From: an uncultured Victivallaceae bacterium
Lineage (GTDB): Bacteria > Verrucomicrobiota > Lentisphaeria > Victivallales > Victivallaceae
Direction: 5' to 3'
Assembly: GCA_934663655.1 (NCBI GenBank)
Contig: CAKUKT010000105.1
Coordinates: 1-8,057 of the forward strand
DNA length: 8,057 nt
Shown here piece after piece: positions 7,066 to 8,057 of this stretch (its first letter is position 1; every line of letters starts with the position of its first letter). The position numbers and the translations under genes are program-made. The notes under the pieces are model-generated. The model saw only the letters and a list, made by a program, of their open reading frames with translations, made no database searches and was not told the origin of the DNA.

Positions 7066-8057
7066 TTAAAGCCGCCGCAGTGCCCGGAGCCGGTCGCGCA
7101 GCTGGGCGGCCCGCTCAAATTCGAGCGATTCGGCCGCGGCCAGCATCTCCCGGGTGAGTTCGGTCACGAGGGCGTCCAGTTCCTGCGCGCTGAGGCTCAG
7201 CTTGCTGAGATCGAGCGAATCGCCGACATCCGTGATCGTGGTCCCGGCGAGCTTCGGAGATTTTTTTCCGGAACGGTGCGAACCGGTTTCCGCGATCACT
7301 TCACTGATGGTCTTGTGCCGTTCCTTGGCGATCGTCCGCGGGATAATTCCGTGTTCGGCGTTATAGGCCATCTGCCGGGCCCGCCGCGCCGCGGTGAGGT
7401 CGATCAACGCCTTCATGCTCGGTGAAACCACATCCCCGTAAAGAATGACCCGCCCGGCAGCGTTGCGGGCAGCCCGCCCCGCGGTCTGAATCAGCGCCCG
7501 TTCGGAACGCAGAAATCCCACCTTGTCGGCATCGAGAATCGCCACCAGCGCCACCTCCGGCAGATCGATCCCCTCCCGCAACAGGTTGATGCCGATCAGG
7601 CAGTCGCAGTCACCGTCACGCAGGCGGTTGAGCACGCGCACCCGTTCGAGCGCGTCGAGTTCGGAATGCAGATATCCGGCCCGGATGCCGAGTTCGGCCA
7701 GGTAGTCGGCCAGCCGTTCGGAACTCTTTTTGGTCAGCGTCGTCACCAGAGTCCGTTCTCCCCGATCGGCCGCGCGGCGGATTTCTCCGATCACATCGTC
7801 GATCTGCCCTTCCAGCGGACGCACTTCGATCTCGGGATCGAGCAGTCCGGTCGGCCGTACCACCAGTTCCACCGGCGGGCCGCTCCGTTCCAGTTCATAC
7901 TCCCCCGGAGTGGCGGAGACATAGATCGTCTGGCCGGTGACCTCGTTGAACTCCTCGAACTTCAGCGGCCGGTTCTCCAGCGCCGACGGCAACCGGAAAC
8001 CGTGTTCGATCAACGTCTCCTTGCGCTGCCGGTCCGCCTTGTACATCGCCTGCAGCT
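7066..8057 (-). CDS. uvrB: UvrABC excinuclease subunit B, C-terminal half
   Basis: UvrB receives damaged DNA from UvrA, verifies the lesion with its helicase-like motor and recruits UvrC for incision. About 329 C-terminal residues are present; the full protein is normally about 660-700, and the rest lies beyond the right edge. The ATG at 8046 is internal, since Leu-Gln-Ala is still encoded upstream of it. Seen directly: GFRLPSALENRPL and YVSATPGEYEL, the conserved linkage RPTGLLDP, then the second helicase domain with NLLREGIDLPEV, AILDADK and IQTAGRAARN (motifs V and VI). The YNAEHGIIPRTI region follows, and finally a UVR coiled-coil motif (MLAAAESLEFERAAQLRDRL) that contacts UvrC. A usually conserved Glu after DADK is Val here. 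The stop is TAA at 7066-7068. It is transcribed toward the glycan operon and is not functionally linked to it. Confidence 0.97.
   Translation of the reverse strand, partial: LQAMYKADRQRKETLIEHGFRLPSALENRPLKFEEFNEVTGQTIYVSATPGEYELERSGPPVELVVRPTGLLDPEIEVRPLEGQIDDVIGEIRRAADRGERTLVTTLTKKSSERLADYLAELGIRAGYLHSELDALERVRVLNRLRDGDCDCLIGINLLREGIDLPEVALVAILDADKVGFLRSERALIQTAGRAARNAAGRVILYGDVVSPSMKALIDLTAARRARQMAYNAEHGIIPRTIAKERHKTISEVIAETGSHRSGKKSPKLAGTTITDVGDSLDLSKLSLSAQELDALVTELTREMLAAAESLEFERAAQLRDRLRALRRL

Overview
The window looks like chromosomal DNA from a member of the Planctomycetota-Verrucomicrobiota-Lentisphaerota group. A Lentisphaerota (Victivallis-like) bacterium is the best guess. This rests on three things: a prepilin-type protein with the H-X9-DG motif that is characteristic of these phyla, a neighbouring set of large secreted beta-rich carbohydrate-related proteins, and moderately high GC with Shine-Dalgarno-led genes. 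The assignment is an inference from gene content; no rRNA or other phylogenetic marker was compared.

Layout. Positions 1-262 hold the C-terminal end of a prepilin-type H-X9-DG protein, cut by the window edge. Six bases later, 269-3241 encodes a 990-residue exported protein read as a LamG-like domain, a discoidin-like domain, a beta-propeller resembling glycoside hydrolases and a C-terminal beta domain. A strong intrinsic terminator (3274-3316) closes this unit. A sigma70-like promoter (around 3338-3367) then opens a second unit: a cytoplasmic GH35 beta-galactosidase (3427-5187) and, 28 bases later, an exported protein with probable TIM-barrel fold (5216-6967). An intrinsic terminator (6995-7026) ends that unit. 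The C-terminal half of uvrB (nucleotide excision repair) converges from the minus strand, 8057 down to 7066, and is cut by the right edge.

Taken together, the plus-strand genes look like part of a polysaccharide or glycan utilisation locus. Two proteins carry export signals and would act outside the cytoplasm, while the GH35 enzyme has none and would remove terminal beta-galactose from imported oligosaccharides. The prepilin-type protein beside them may belong to a cell-surface or secretion structure used with the same substrate; that link is inferred only from adjacency. The two exported proteins have no function I can name with confidence and are the most interesting content. uvrB is housekeeping and probably unrelated. 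I saw no tRNA, rRNA, CRISPR array, insertion sequence, attachment site or riboswitch. No stretch over 300 bases lacks a gene.
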